DNA of 20,497 nt. Source: JBFWYO01 sp050186335. Lineage in GTDB: Bacteria; Pseudomonadota; Alphaproteobacteria; Bin65. Positions within the stretch are counted from its first letter, which is position 1. Every line of letters begins with the position of its first letter. Positions 7,985-15,326 of this stretch are shown piece after piece. The translations under genes were made by a program, and so were the position numbers. The DNA lies in the NCBI GenBank assembly GCA_050186335.1, contig JBFWYO010000086.1, positions 1-20,497 of the forward strand, read 5' to 3'. The notes beneath the pieces are model-generated. The model did not search any database and was not told the DNA's origin. It saw only the letters and a program-made list of their open reading frames with translations.

Positions 7985-9436
7985 CTATTTCGGTTCGCGT
8001 TCGACCTTTTTCATCGCTTGGACGCACAGCGATTTCACGGCGCCGATATCGCCAAGGAACCATTCCCTCTGGCCCGCGCTTCCAGTCCGCAATTCCACCG
8101 GCACGCGACTGAACGAATGGCCCGCATTTGCGGCGAGCCATCTGAACTCTTCGGACCCCTGTGTGAACATCTCGATCAGCGAAGCGCCCGGCTTCGCGAA
8201 TGCGGCATTGACGAAGCCGGCGCCGTGAGCGCCGACAATGACCCGCGCCTGGGAGAACAGCGACACCTGATCGATGAACGACATTTCCTCGCAGTATGCG
8301 ACGTAAAAGCCCAGCGCCTGGATGGAGGCAATGATTTCCTCCTCGTTCTCGATTTTTCGCCGCACCGCGTTCCGCCGGCTGATGTAGACAAAGCGGCGAT
8401 CGGACGGAAAATTGGCCAATTGGCGCTGCCGTTCCAGCCGGTCCAACAGGACCGAGCGATAGAATTCCACCGTGCGTTCGCTGTTGTATAAGACCGGCGT
8501 CAGAATGGCATATGGGAAGACTTTGCTCTCGACATCCCGCCGCCGCAAAACTCGCTCCGGCGGTATCTCCAACGCTTCCAGAACAAGCGCCGTCGCCTCG
8601 GCCGAAACTTGCTGCAATCCGTCGTGCAGATGTGGCAGCAGGATGGGTTCGTCGAGCTGCAGATCGCGATACCATCGCAGCGACGGAAGCGTGCTGACGA
8701 TGAAATGGTAGTAGCGATTGTCGCCGCTGCCGGACGCGCAAAAAAGCCCGGTCCCCGCGTTCTCACCCGGGGGCCGGGCGATGGTTTGCGATTGGAGCGC
8801 AGGGATCAGCCGATCGAAGCCGGGCGGACCGCGCCCTTGGGCATATTGCTCGATCCAATATCCCGACAACGAAAACGGAGTCGGTCCGCCGAGATGGCTG
8901 GGCGTGCCGCGGCCCGCAAACACTACCTTTGGTACGATGACCACACGATCGAACGCTGGCCGCATCAGCGATGTCCAACGCCCGTCGCGCCCGGATACTT
9001 TCGGCCGCCGAAACGGGATCTGGAGAAACCGCTGCGGTCGTGCCGCAAGTCTGCCCGCCGCCTTTCGCCGTTGGAATTCCGGTATGTCGATACGTTTGCC
9101 CGCGGTCGCCGGAAGGCAACGAAATTCCGTCTGCAGCAGCGGCGCCGTTCGCTTGGCCGCGTGCTCCAGGATCGCGTTGGTCCTTTCGTCGTTCGATCGC
9201 GGTCCGACGCGCTCGACCAGATCGAAGAAGATGACGCCGAATCGTTTCGGGAATTTGGCGGCGAGCTTTTCCGCGCGCCTATAAAAGCCGCCGACTTTCT
9301 CCGCCACGAGAAGCTGATGCAATTTCTCGGCCGCCGTCGCGTACCTATCGCGTTCCTTGAGTCCGATACCCGCAAGCTTGAGCGCGGCCGACTTCCTCGC
9401 CCGGAGAAGATTTGCTATTTGGACTCTAAGGCTCAT
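7985..9436 (-). CDS. GT61 (DUF563) family glycosyltransferase
   Basis: The protein is 483 residues from the ATG at 9436. The C-terminal half is the GT61/DUF563 catalytic domain: NRYYHFIVSTLPSLRWYRDL, then FVYISRRNAVRRKIENEEEI, then LGFYVAYCEEMSFIDQVSLF, ARVIVGAHGAGFVNAAFA and PGASLIEMF. The family is inverting and includes plant xylosyltransferases and many bacterial capsule enzymes; the sugar cannot be inferred. The first ~100 residues are helical and Lys/Arg/Glu-rich and may be a small adaptor region. An upstream in-frame start at 9532 would overlap the divergent sulfotransferase gene; a TTGACG/CATCAT promoter candidate lying about 30 bases before 9436 favours the shorter form. It heads a minus-strand pair with the secreted unknown protein. 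Confidence 0.88.
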   Translation of the reverse strand: MSLRVQIANLLRARKSAALKLAGIGLKERDRYATAAEKLHQLLVAEKVGGFYRRAEKLAAKFPKRFGVIFFDLVERVGPRSNDERTNAILEHAAKRTAPLLQTEFRCLPATAGKRIDIPEFQRRKAAGRLAARPQRFLQIPFRRPKVSGRDGRWTSLMRPAFDRVVIVPKVVFAGRGTPSHLGGPTPFSLSGYWIEQYAQGRGPPGFDRLIPALQSQTIARPPGENAGTGLFCASGSGDNRYYHFIVSTLPSLRWYRDLQLDEPILLPHLHDGLQQVSAEATALVLEALEIPPERVLRRRDVESKVFPYAILTPVLYNSERTVEFYRSVLLDRLERQRQLANFPSDRRFVYISRRNAVRRKIENEEEIIASIQALGFYVAYCEEMSFIDQVSLFSQARVIVGAHGAGFVNAAFAKPGASLIEMFTQGSEEFRWLAANAGHSFSRVPVELRTGSAGQREWFLGDIGAVKSLCVQAMKKVEREPK

Positions 9437-9466
9437 TATCGGCCAAATTGGTTCCCGATCGAATGC

Positions 9467-9495
9467 ATGATGTGTTTGTGCAGTCGAACCGTCAA
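9467..9495 (-). promoter_or_regulatory. candidate sigma70-type promoter for the GT61 gene
   Basis: On the minus strand TTGACG (plus positions 9490-9495) is followed after exactly 17 bases by CATCAT (9467-9472), which matches four of six positions of TATAAT. It lies 30 bases upstream of the ATG at 9436, in the short gap between two divergent genes. This is a pattern match only. Confidence 0.35.
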
Positions 9496-9510
9496 CTGGT
9501 ACGCTTGGCC

Positions 9511-10833
9511 ATGGCGAAGCAGTATCGAGCACCCAAACTGGTGTTCCCTCACATCATGAAGACGGGAGGGACATCGCTTATTCATTGGCTTCAACAGCAT
9601 TATGACATCGAAGACGTTCTTCACCGAGCTTCGACGTGGTCCCAGTATTTCGACGTGCCGCAAAAAGTGCGGGATGAAAAACGGTTCATACGCGGACACT
9701 TCGGCAGCCTGATCTGCCGATACCACACCAAGGAAGCTGGGTTTTTTCGGCTTGTGCTGCTACGGGATCCGGTCGAGCGTGTTGTGTCGCACTATTGGCA
9801 TCGGAGGAAGGCGCGCGGCCAGCGCGCCATCGCGCCTCCATCCGCTGACCAGTCGATCGGCGAGTTCTTGGAAAACGAAAACGAACGTATAATCTGGTCG
9901 AACTACCAAACGGCAAACCTTGGTTTCGATCTCACAGCCGATACGAAGATGGAGTCTCTCGAACGAGCGTTGATCATGAACGCTTCATCGAACGAGTGCT
10001 TTCGGCAGGCGTGTGCTTTCATTGAGAGTGCGGATTTCGTCGGGACGACCGATCGATTGGATCTGCTTATGGCCTCATTGAGCGAACGCCTGGACCTGTT
10101 TCCACAGGCACTTCATCGCGCGCGCAGCTATAGGCCCAGAGATTTTAGGCTGGAGCCGGCGTTACGCCGTCGGATTGAGCGGTTTAATTTGGCAGATACG
10201 GAACTCTATCGCTTTGCCTTGGAGAAGTCGGGACGCAGGACGACGAAAAGCGTATCCGCATCGGGTTCGCGGAGTCAGAATTCGCGCAAGGCAATATCGC
10301 CGCCCATCGATCTGACCGACCACGTCCTCGTCGAATGGCAGTCGACGAATGCGTTTTTTGGGAGGGGTTGGTCCGACATTCAGGGCCTTCGAGCTGTGGA
10401 GGCGCAGCCCCATCGCTGGTCGATCCCCGGCGCAAAAAGTAGCATTCAGTTACGCCTGCGGCCATTTCACAAGTATGAACTTCGGCTTTCGATCTTCCGA
10501 TTCGTGGCCCCGGAACAGGCCCGTGGATTCAAGGTTTATGCCAATGGGCGCCGATTGCGGTGTCGCGCCGAGCGGCCCTACGGCCCCATCGCACGCGGCG
10601 GCATATATCGCATCGTTTTTCGAGCGGGATGGAAAGCCGACGTGAATCTCGAGTTTCGCGTATCCAAACCGATGCCGCTGACTAAAGCCGATCACAACAA
10701 AGGTGCGACACGTGGGTTTGCGTTGATCGGATTGACGTTCAAGGATCGCACGGCACCTAAGTTTCAGCTTTTCGGTCGCGCTCCAAACGAGAAGGGACGT
10801 CGCCTCGTTCGAGATTCAATTCATGTGAAGTAA
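9511..10833 (+). CDS. sulfotransferase with C-terminal beta-rich domain
   Basis: The protein is 440 residues from the ATG at 9511. The N-terminal ~250 residues are a PAPS-dependent sulfotransferase. The 5'-phosphosulfate loop is MKTGGTSL (residues 16-23) and the 3'-phosphate site is LLRDPVERVVSHY, with Arg85 and Ser93; VGTTDRLDLLM follows, as in Sulfotransfer_2-type enzymes. It would sulfate a sugar of the capsule in the cytoplasm before export. Residues ~270-425 form an extra, beta-rich segment (around FFGRGWSDIQGLRAVE, YELRLSIFRF, FKVYANGRRLRC, GIYRIVFRAGW) resembling accessory domains appended to surface-polysaccharide enzymes. Longer starts (ATG 9463, TTG 9448) are possible; no candidate has a good ribosome site. 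Third-position G+C is visibly lower (about 60 % in a sampled stretch) than in the next gene, hinting at later acquisition. Confidence 0.85.
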   Translation: MAKQYRAPKLVFPHIMKTGGTSLIHWLQQHYDIEDVLHRASTWSQYFDVPQKVRDEKRFIRGHFGSLICRYHTKEAGFFRLVLLRDPVERVVSHYWHRRKARGQRAIAPPSADQSIGEFLENENERIIWSNYQTANLGFDLTADTKMESLERALIMNASSNECFRQACAFIESADFVGTTDRLDLLMASLSERLDLFPQALHRARSYRPRDFRLEPALRRRIERFNLADTELYRFALEKSGRRTTKSVSASGSRSQNSRKAISPPIDLTDHVLVEWQSTNAFFGRGWSDIQGLRAVEAQPHRWSIPGAKSSIQLRLRPFHKYELRLSIFRFVAPEQARGFKVYANGRRLRCRAERPYGPIARGGIYRIVFRAGWKADVNLEFRVSKPMPLTKADHNKGATRGFALIGLTFKDRTAPKFQLFGRAPNEKGRRLVRDSIHVK

Positions 10834-10865
10834 AGCGGTGCGGATTGGATCTCGGCGTACCGCAA

Positions 10866-12116
10866 ATGATCCAAGTATTATACTCTCCATCGACATCTAT
10901 TCACCGCGATGGAACGCTTCGGCCTTTGTCCTTCCCCGTTCACGATCCCTACTGGGTTGCCGCCGCCGAGTTTGTGGAGCGACATCGCGTGCCGCCCGCG
11001 CCGGTTTTGGCGCCTGATATTTTTTGGTGGCGGTTTGAGCAGATCTATCGATACACCAACGCGTGGCAGCGGCCGAGTTTCGCCTACGAATGGGCGATCG
11101 TTCATAAGGGCCGCTTGGGCGATCTTCCGGCCGGGTTCGTTGATGGGCTGGCAAAGACCATGGCGCCGGTATTCGCCAACGAAGTGTTCGTCGTCTGGGC
11201 GCGCGAGGGTGGACTGCCCCGGCTCCCGCCAAATGCACGGCATCTGGCGGCCCTGTTCGACAGCGCCGCCAAGGTGACGCGGCATGCCCCGCCGCCGAAG
11301 GTGACCGCAACCGGCGTCGCCTACAACGAAGTTTCGGAGGACGACGGCTGGATACGCAAATTCAGCGACCTCAGCATCGGCGAACTGAAAACCGCGATGG
11401 AGCGGTTTTTCACCAACGGCGGTTATCTTTACGAAACCCTGCGCGACAAACGGTACGATGCGGATTTGGACAAATGCACGCGGCGTCTGCTGGGCGATAG
11501 CACCGGCCAGCGCGTGCTGGATATCGGCTGCGGCGCCGGCCGGCTTGGCCGATTGGCGCCGGACGGAACCGATATACTGCATGTCGACCTATCCGAAACC
11601 GCGCTCCGCATCGCGGCGGCAGGCGCGAACGGGCGTCCAGACAGGCGCTTCGCCCAGATGGACGCGCATCGATTGGCGCTGCCGGGGGCCAGTTTCGACA
11701 TCGTCGCTATCATCGATGCGATCGAGCATTTCCACCGGCCCGAGATCGTACTCGGCGAGGCGGCGCGCGTCATTGAACCGGGCGGCGCGCTGCTGCTGAC
11801 TGCGCAGAACCGCAACAGCCTGAACCAGATCATGGCGCGCAAGCTGGGCTATTCAGAATACGTCACCAACTACCAACACGTTCGCGAGTTCACGTTGGAC
11901 GAATTGACGGCGATCCTGGCGACCCACGGCTTCGACGTCGAGCAAAGCGCCGGCATCGGTTTCTATCCTTATTGGGGTATTCCTGGAATCGACCATCTGG
12001 TGCGGCACCTGACCGATGACGATTCCGAACTGGTCGAAATTCTGGGAACCATGGGCGAACAGATCGGCCCGCACCACGCCTACACAATGTTTCTGCGCGC
12101 ACGCAAGAATGCTTGA
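10866..12116 (+). CDS. class I SAM-dependent methyltransferase with extra N-terminal domain
   Basis: The protein is 416 residues from the ATG at 10866; a TTG at 10845 is possible but adds nothing family-like. The second half is a Methyltransf_11-type Rossmann domain: motif I VLDIGCGAGRLG (from residue 217), FAQMDAHRLALPGASFDIV, then IIDAIEHFHRPEIVLGEA and IEPGGALLLTAQNRNS, with FTLDELTAILATHGF further on. It probably methylates a sugar or glycan end. Residues ~27-112 form a separate domain (PYWVAAAEFVERH, VLAPDIFWWRF, AIVHKGRLG, APVFANEVFVVWA) that recurs at the N-terminus of the GT2 enzyme encoded at 13828-14952. It starts 32 bases after the sulfotransferase gene and on the same strand, so an operon is likely. 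Confidence 0.88.
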   Translation: MIQVLYSPSTSIHRDGTLRPLSFPVHDPYWVAAAEFVERHRVPPAPVLAPDIFWWRFEQIYRYTNAWQRPSFAYEWAIVHKGRLGDLPAGFVDGLAKTMAPVFANEVFVVWAREGGLPRLPPNARHLAALFDSAAKVTRHAPPPKVTATGVAYNEVSEDDGWIRKFSDLSIGELKTAMERFFTNGGYLYETLRDKRYDADLDKCTRRLLGDSTGQRVLDIGCGAGRLGRLAPDGTDILHVDLSETALRIAAAGANGRPDRRFAQMDAHRLALPGASFDIVAIIDAIEHFHRPEIVLGEAARVIEPGGALLLTAQNRNSLNQIMARKLGYSEYVTNYQHVREFTLDELTAILATHGFDVEQSAGIGFYPYWGIPGIDHLVRHLTDDDSELVEILGTMGEQIGPHHAYTMFLRARKNA

Positions 12117-12259
12117 AACCCCGCCGCGCGGTTCGCGCTCCCCGCCCCGCCAACGGCTTGGTCACGTCGACATCCGAATGAGCGGTTGCGCAAGGGCTCG
12201 CAATCTTCTTTCATTGTCCGACGGCGTTCCATCCAAAAGAGACAAAGGCCTGCTCAACC
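12117..12259 (+). other. intergenic gap between methyltransferase and GT2 genes
   Basis: The 143 bases contain no coding frame I trust. AAAGG at about 12244-12248 precedes the GT2 ATG at 12260 by 11 bases and may be its ribosome site. No clear terminator hairpin is present, so the three plus-strand genes could still share a transcript. Confidence 0.4.
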
Positions 12260-13810
12260 ATGAAACTAGCCGGACGCGTTGCGATTATTGTAACCGTGCG
12301 GGAACGCTTCGGAACGACCGTGCGGTGCCTTGAGCCATTGATCGCGCATACGCCGCGCAACGTGCCGATCGTCCTCGTCATGCCGCCGGGCGGCGATCGA
12401 ATCCGCGGCCGGATCGATGCATTGGCCGTGCGCCGCGCGATCCGAATCGTCGCCGGCGACGGCGCCAACACCCACAACGCCGATCGCAATCTGGGCGCGC
12501 AGCACGTTCCGGCCGTGGAGTATCTTGTGTTCGTCGAAAACGACACGATCGTAACGCGGCGCTGGCTGGAACGATTGGTGGCGCGGGCCGACGCAACTGG
12601 TGCCGATCTGGTCGGGCCGCTCGTGCTGTCGGGGAGGGTCGGCGAGAATATCGTGCATAGTGGCGGCAACGAGTTCGAATTGGGGCCGGACGGAGACGGA
12701 CGAATCGGCGCAATCGAACGTCATCGCGCAGTCGGTAAGCCGCTACGCATTGCGCGCGAAAAAGTGCGCGAGGATTTTCTGTCGGACGTCGAGTTTCATT
12801 GTTTCCTCCTGCGGGAGTCGCGTTTCCGCAGCTTGGGCGGTTTCGACGCCGCCTCCGAAGTCTGCGACCATATGGACGCCGGACAAAGCATCGCGAGGCA
12901 GGGCGGGAGACTGCTGTTCGCGCCGTCGGCCACAGTGACATACCTTGAGCATGCCGACTACGATCTGGCCGACATGGCCGAACACATCGACCGCTGGGCC
13001 GCCATCAAGGCGCGCGATCCAGTTGGGCGGTTTGCACGCAAGTACGGAATCGATCCGCTTAGCCGGTTCATGCGCGATAAGTTGGCTTGGATGGATTATC
13101 ACGCGGAGATTGCCGACATCCGCCGGCGCCCCGCGGCGGACGTGCCGCCGCGCAACCTGATCGCCGCCACGGAGCTGGTCCATGTCGCCGAACTGCTCGA
13201 CGCACAGGCGCGTGCGGCCGGCTTCTCCGGCATGGCGCACACGCGCATCGTGCACTACGCCCATATGGCCGCAGACTTTCTGACCCCGGCCGGGCTGCCG
13301 GGCAGCGTGCCGACGCTGCATCGCTCGATCCGCGCGGCCAGTCTACTGCTGGCGCATGGCGCACCGCTGACACCGATCCTCGGCGCGCTGGCGCATGCGA
13401 CCTACGATGTCGGCCGCTTCGCGGATAGGCGTATCTTGCGACGGCTGTGGCGACGCCGGCCGCATTGGCGCCAACGTTATGAAGTTTCGCGGCGCATCGA
13501 CTGGCGGTTCGAGGCACTTGCAGTCGATTGCAGCTTAGCGTCCTGGGCCGGCACGCCGGCGCCGACCGATCAGGCGACGCTGAGCGCCTATGACTCAAAC
13601 CGAGCGACAGCGCTGCTTATCCGTGTTGCCGATGCAGTCGCCCAAGGAATGATCGGCGCCCCGCCGCCGCCGCGCACGCGCGAGCTTGCCGCCGTCGCCC
13701 AGCATGCGCGCGCCGTTTTGCCTGTGTTGGGTTACGGCGCGCTGGCGGACGATTTTGCGGTGCTGGTCACGACCCCGGAAACAGTGCCAAAAGCGACTTT
13801 GGCCAGTTAG
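12260..13810 (+). CDS. GT2-type glycosyltransferase fused to an HD-like C-terminal domain
   Basis: A 516-residue protein. The N-terminal ~250 residues follow the GT-A/GT2 pattern: VAIIVTVRERFGTTVRCLEP, HNADRNLGAQ, YLVFVENDTIV (END at the place of the DxD metal site), GADLVGPLVLSG, DVEFHCFLLRESRF, then SLGGFDAASEVCDHMDAGQ and SATVTYLEHADYD. The C-terminal ~180 residues are all-helical, with HRSIRAASLLLAHGA and ILGALAHATYDVGRFAD. This H...G...AxAxH pattern resembles HD-type domains (RelA/SpoT HD, DUF6817), though the second motif is HA rather than HD. Function of that part is unknown. A broken paralogue with the same architecture lies at the right edge of the window. The gene ends 17 bases from the convergent GT2 gene. 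Confidence 0.82.
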   Translation: MKLAGRVAIIVTVRERFGTTVRCLEPLIAHTPRNVPIVLVMPPGGDRIRGRIDALAVRRAIRIVAGDGANTHNADRNLGAQHVPAVEYLVFVENDTIVTRRWLERLVARADATGADLVGPLVLSGRVGENIVHSGGNEFELGPDGDGRIGAIERHRAVGKPLRIAREKVREDFLSDVEFHCFLLRESRFRSLGGFDAASEVCDHMDAGQSIARQGGRLLFAPSATVTYLEHADYDLADMAEHIDRWAAIKARDPVGRFARKYGIDPLSRFMRDKLAWMDYHAEIADIRRRPAADVPPRNLIAATELVHVAELLDAQARAAGFSGMAHTRIVHYAHMAADFLTPAGLPGSVPTLHRSIRAASLLLAHGAPLTPILGALAHATYDVGRFADRRILRRLWRRRPHWRQRYEVSRRIDWRFEALAVDCSLASWAGTPAPTDQATLSAYDSNRATALLIRVADAVAQGMIGAPPPPRTRELAAVAQHARAVLPVLGYGALADDFAVLVTTPETVPKATLAS

Positions 13811-13827
13811 CAGAACATATCCGTGTG

Positions 13828-14952
13828 TTATCGACCGGGGCTGCCCCAGGTGGAGCGGCCGTCGCCGAATGTGGTCACCAGGCCAGGCACTACGACGACG
13901 TCGATGCCGCGCTTGACGCCGGACGCAGGCGACCACGAGCCAAACCACCAATCCTCATCCGAGCCGTGCCCCTCGAACAATCCAGCATCGCGCCGCGGCG
14001 CGCCGCGATAGTAGGTCGGGATCGGTAATATCTCCTGCCAATAGGTGCGATGCGCGAACGCGTGCTGGCCGGACAGCGAGCGCGCGAAACGCACCGCATG
14101 GCCGGCGATCATCGACGTCGCATAGACCGGATGCAACGGACTATCGTATCCGGTCAAAATCGTCCCGGTGATACCGCCGGGCGCCGCACGCGCGACTTGA
14201 ACCAACACATCGAGCGCGCCCGGATGTATCTCGACATCATCGTTGGTAACTGAAATCCACTGCGTTTCCGGCGTAGCCAAGGCCTGGCAGATGCCGACAT
14301 TGAGTGCGTGCGGCAGCCCTTCGTTATGGGGCAGCGGCAGGTAATAAGCTCGCGCCCGATGCGCGGCGAGCCGGTTGCGCAGGCGATCGATGCCGGTCGA
14401 TCCGTCGTCGACCGCGATGATCGGTACGCCGCAGCGTCGCAGCGACCGCAAGGTCCGGCGCAATGCCCAGGCACGATTGAACGATGCCACCACCATTGCC
14501 ACGCGGTCGGCCGGCGGCGCTAGCGCGCGCCGCAACACCTGCTCCATCAGCGGTGCTACGTGCTCGCGCGCAGCCGCCCGCGATGCGACGCCGGCCGGCG
14601 CGAAGACGACGAAGACGTCATTAGCGAAAACCGGCGTGCCCGCCGTTGCTTCGCGGATGAAGGCGGGGTCGATGCGGTCGAGATATGCACCCTTATGCAG
14701 GACGTAAAAGGAAAATGTCGCACTAGGCAGCGTGTCGCGCCGCACATGATCCGCGACGGTGCCGCGGAACACATGCAAGAATCCGTTCGGCGCCAGGACG
14801 AACCCGCCGATCGGCAATTTATCGGCCAAGAATTCTGCGACACCGATCCAGTTTTTGTCGGGCAGGCAGCGGTCTGCGGCGGCGCGGCGCCGAGCCACAT
14901 CGTCGGGCGACGGCGAGCGACCCAAATCCAGGACGATACCCGACGTGGCCAT
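13828..14952 (-). CDS. GT2-family glycosyltransferase with extra N-terminal domain
   Basis: A 374-residue protein starting at the first ATG after an in-frame stop. Residues ~33-118 are a domain shared with the methyltransferase gene at 10866 (WIGVAEFLADK, FVLAPNGFLHVF, FYVLHKGAYLDRI, TPVFANDVFVVFA). A GT-A fold follows: VAMVVASFNRAWALRRTLRS (from ~151), PIIAVDDGSTG, HNEGLPHALNVGI, ISVTNDDVEIHPGALD (NDD in the DxD role), GTILTGYDSPLHPVY, and FEGHGSDEDWWFGSW (catalytic-base region). It should add a sugar from a nucleotide donor to the capsule chain; the specificity is not evident. No strong ribosome site is seen. It lies alone on the minus strand between convergent and divergent neighbours. Confidence 0.88.
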   Translation of the reverse strand: MATSGIVLDLGRSPSPDDVARRRAAADRCLPDKNWIGVAEFLADKLPIGGFVLAPNGFLHVFRGTVADHVRRDTLPSATFSFYVLHKGAYLDRIDPAFIREATAGTPVFANDVFVVFAPAGVASRAAAREHVAPLMEQVLRRALAPPADRVAMVVASFNRAWALRRTLRSLRRCGVPIIAVDDGSTGIDRLRNRLAAHRARAYYLPLPHNEGLPHALNVGICQALATPETQWISVTNDDVEIHPGALDVLVQVARAAPGGITGTILTGYDSPLHPVYATSMIAGHAVRFARSLSGQHAFAHRTYWQEILPIPTYYRGAPRRDAGLFEGHGSDEDWWFGSWSPASGVKRGIDVVVVPGLVTTFGDGRSTWGSPGR

Positions 14953-15326
14953 TGCTATGATTTACCGATGCGTGAAGCCCCCAGCCTCCGTAGGTAAGCC
15001 TATTGAATGCGGGTTAACGTAGCAATGCGTTATGCGCTGCGATCAAGCCGGGCGTGACATCGAACGCACTAGGCAGGTCAATATCGTCGCGCAGGCCTTA
15101 GCGTCCGCGATTGCCGCGATGCCGACGATAGCGTAGGTTTTTAGATCGGTTGGGCGCATTACGCGGCAGGCCCACCGGCCAGAATTGCGACGATCTCCAG
15201 GTAAGCCCAAGCACCTGCGAGAAGTTGGCGCGAAACGGACTTACGGCACTTGAATGGTTCCCCGAATTCACGCGACGGCGTGTCGACGAAACGGGTGCGG
15301 CAATCGAAATCGGCGAATTGGCAAAT
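14953..15326. other. 374-base gap with possible antisense gene remnants
   Basis: The gap lies between the divergent GT2 gene and the preferred start of the phosphoglycerol transferase gene. It has no complete gene, but its minus strand holds protein-like fragments, listed separately at 15014-15159. Control signals for both flanking genes should be here; I could not identify a convincing promoter pair. Confidence 0.45.
15014..15159 (-). pseudogene. possible decayed gene fragment, one base out of frame
   Basis: From an ATG at 15159 the minus strand reads MRPTDLKTYAIVGIAAIADA and then continues in frame as a 37-residue reading frame ending at 15046. If one base is restored near the AAGGCCTGCGC stretch (about 15090-15100), the reading continues as LRDDIDLPSAFDVTPGLIAA, then HNALLR and a TAA at 15014-15016, which looks like a natural C-terminus. 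Just upstream another minus frame ends GAWAYLEIVAILAGG-PAA at a TAA (15159-15161) overlapping the ATG as TAATG, a coupled-gene type junction. I do not recognise either fragment. The evidence is protein-like composition only, so this is tentative. Confidence 0.3.

Noticed and set aside
8609..9559. A 316-codon plus-strand open frame opposite the GT61 gene
   Set aside because: The minus-strand frame has the full set of GT61 motifs; the plus frame is a low-complexity Arg/Pro-rich shadow.
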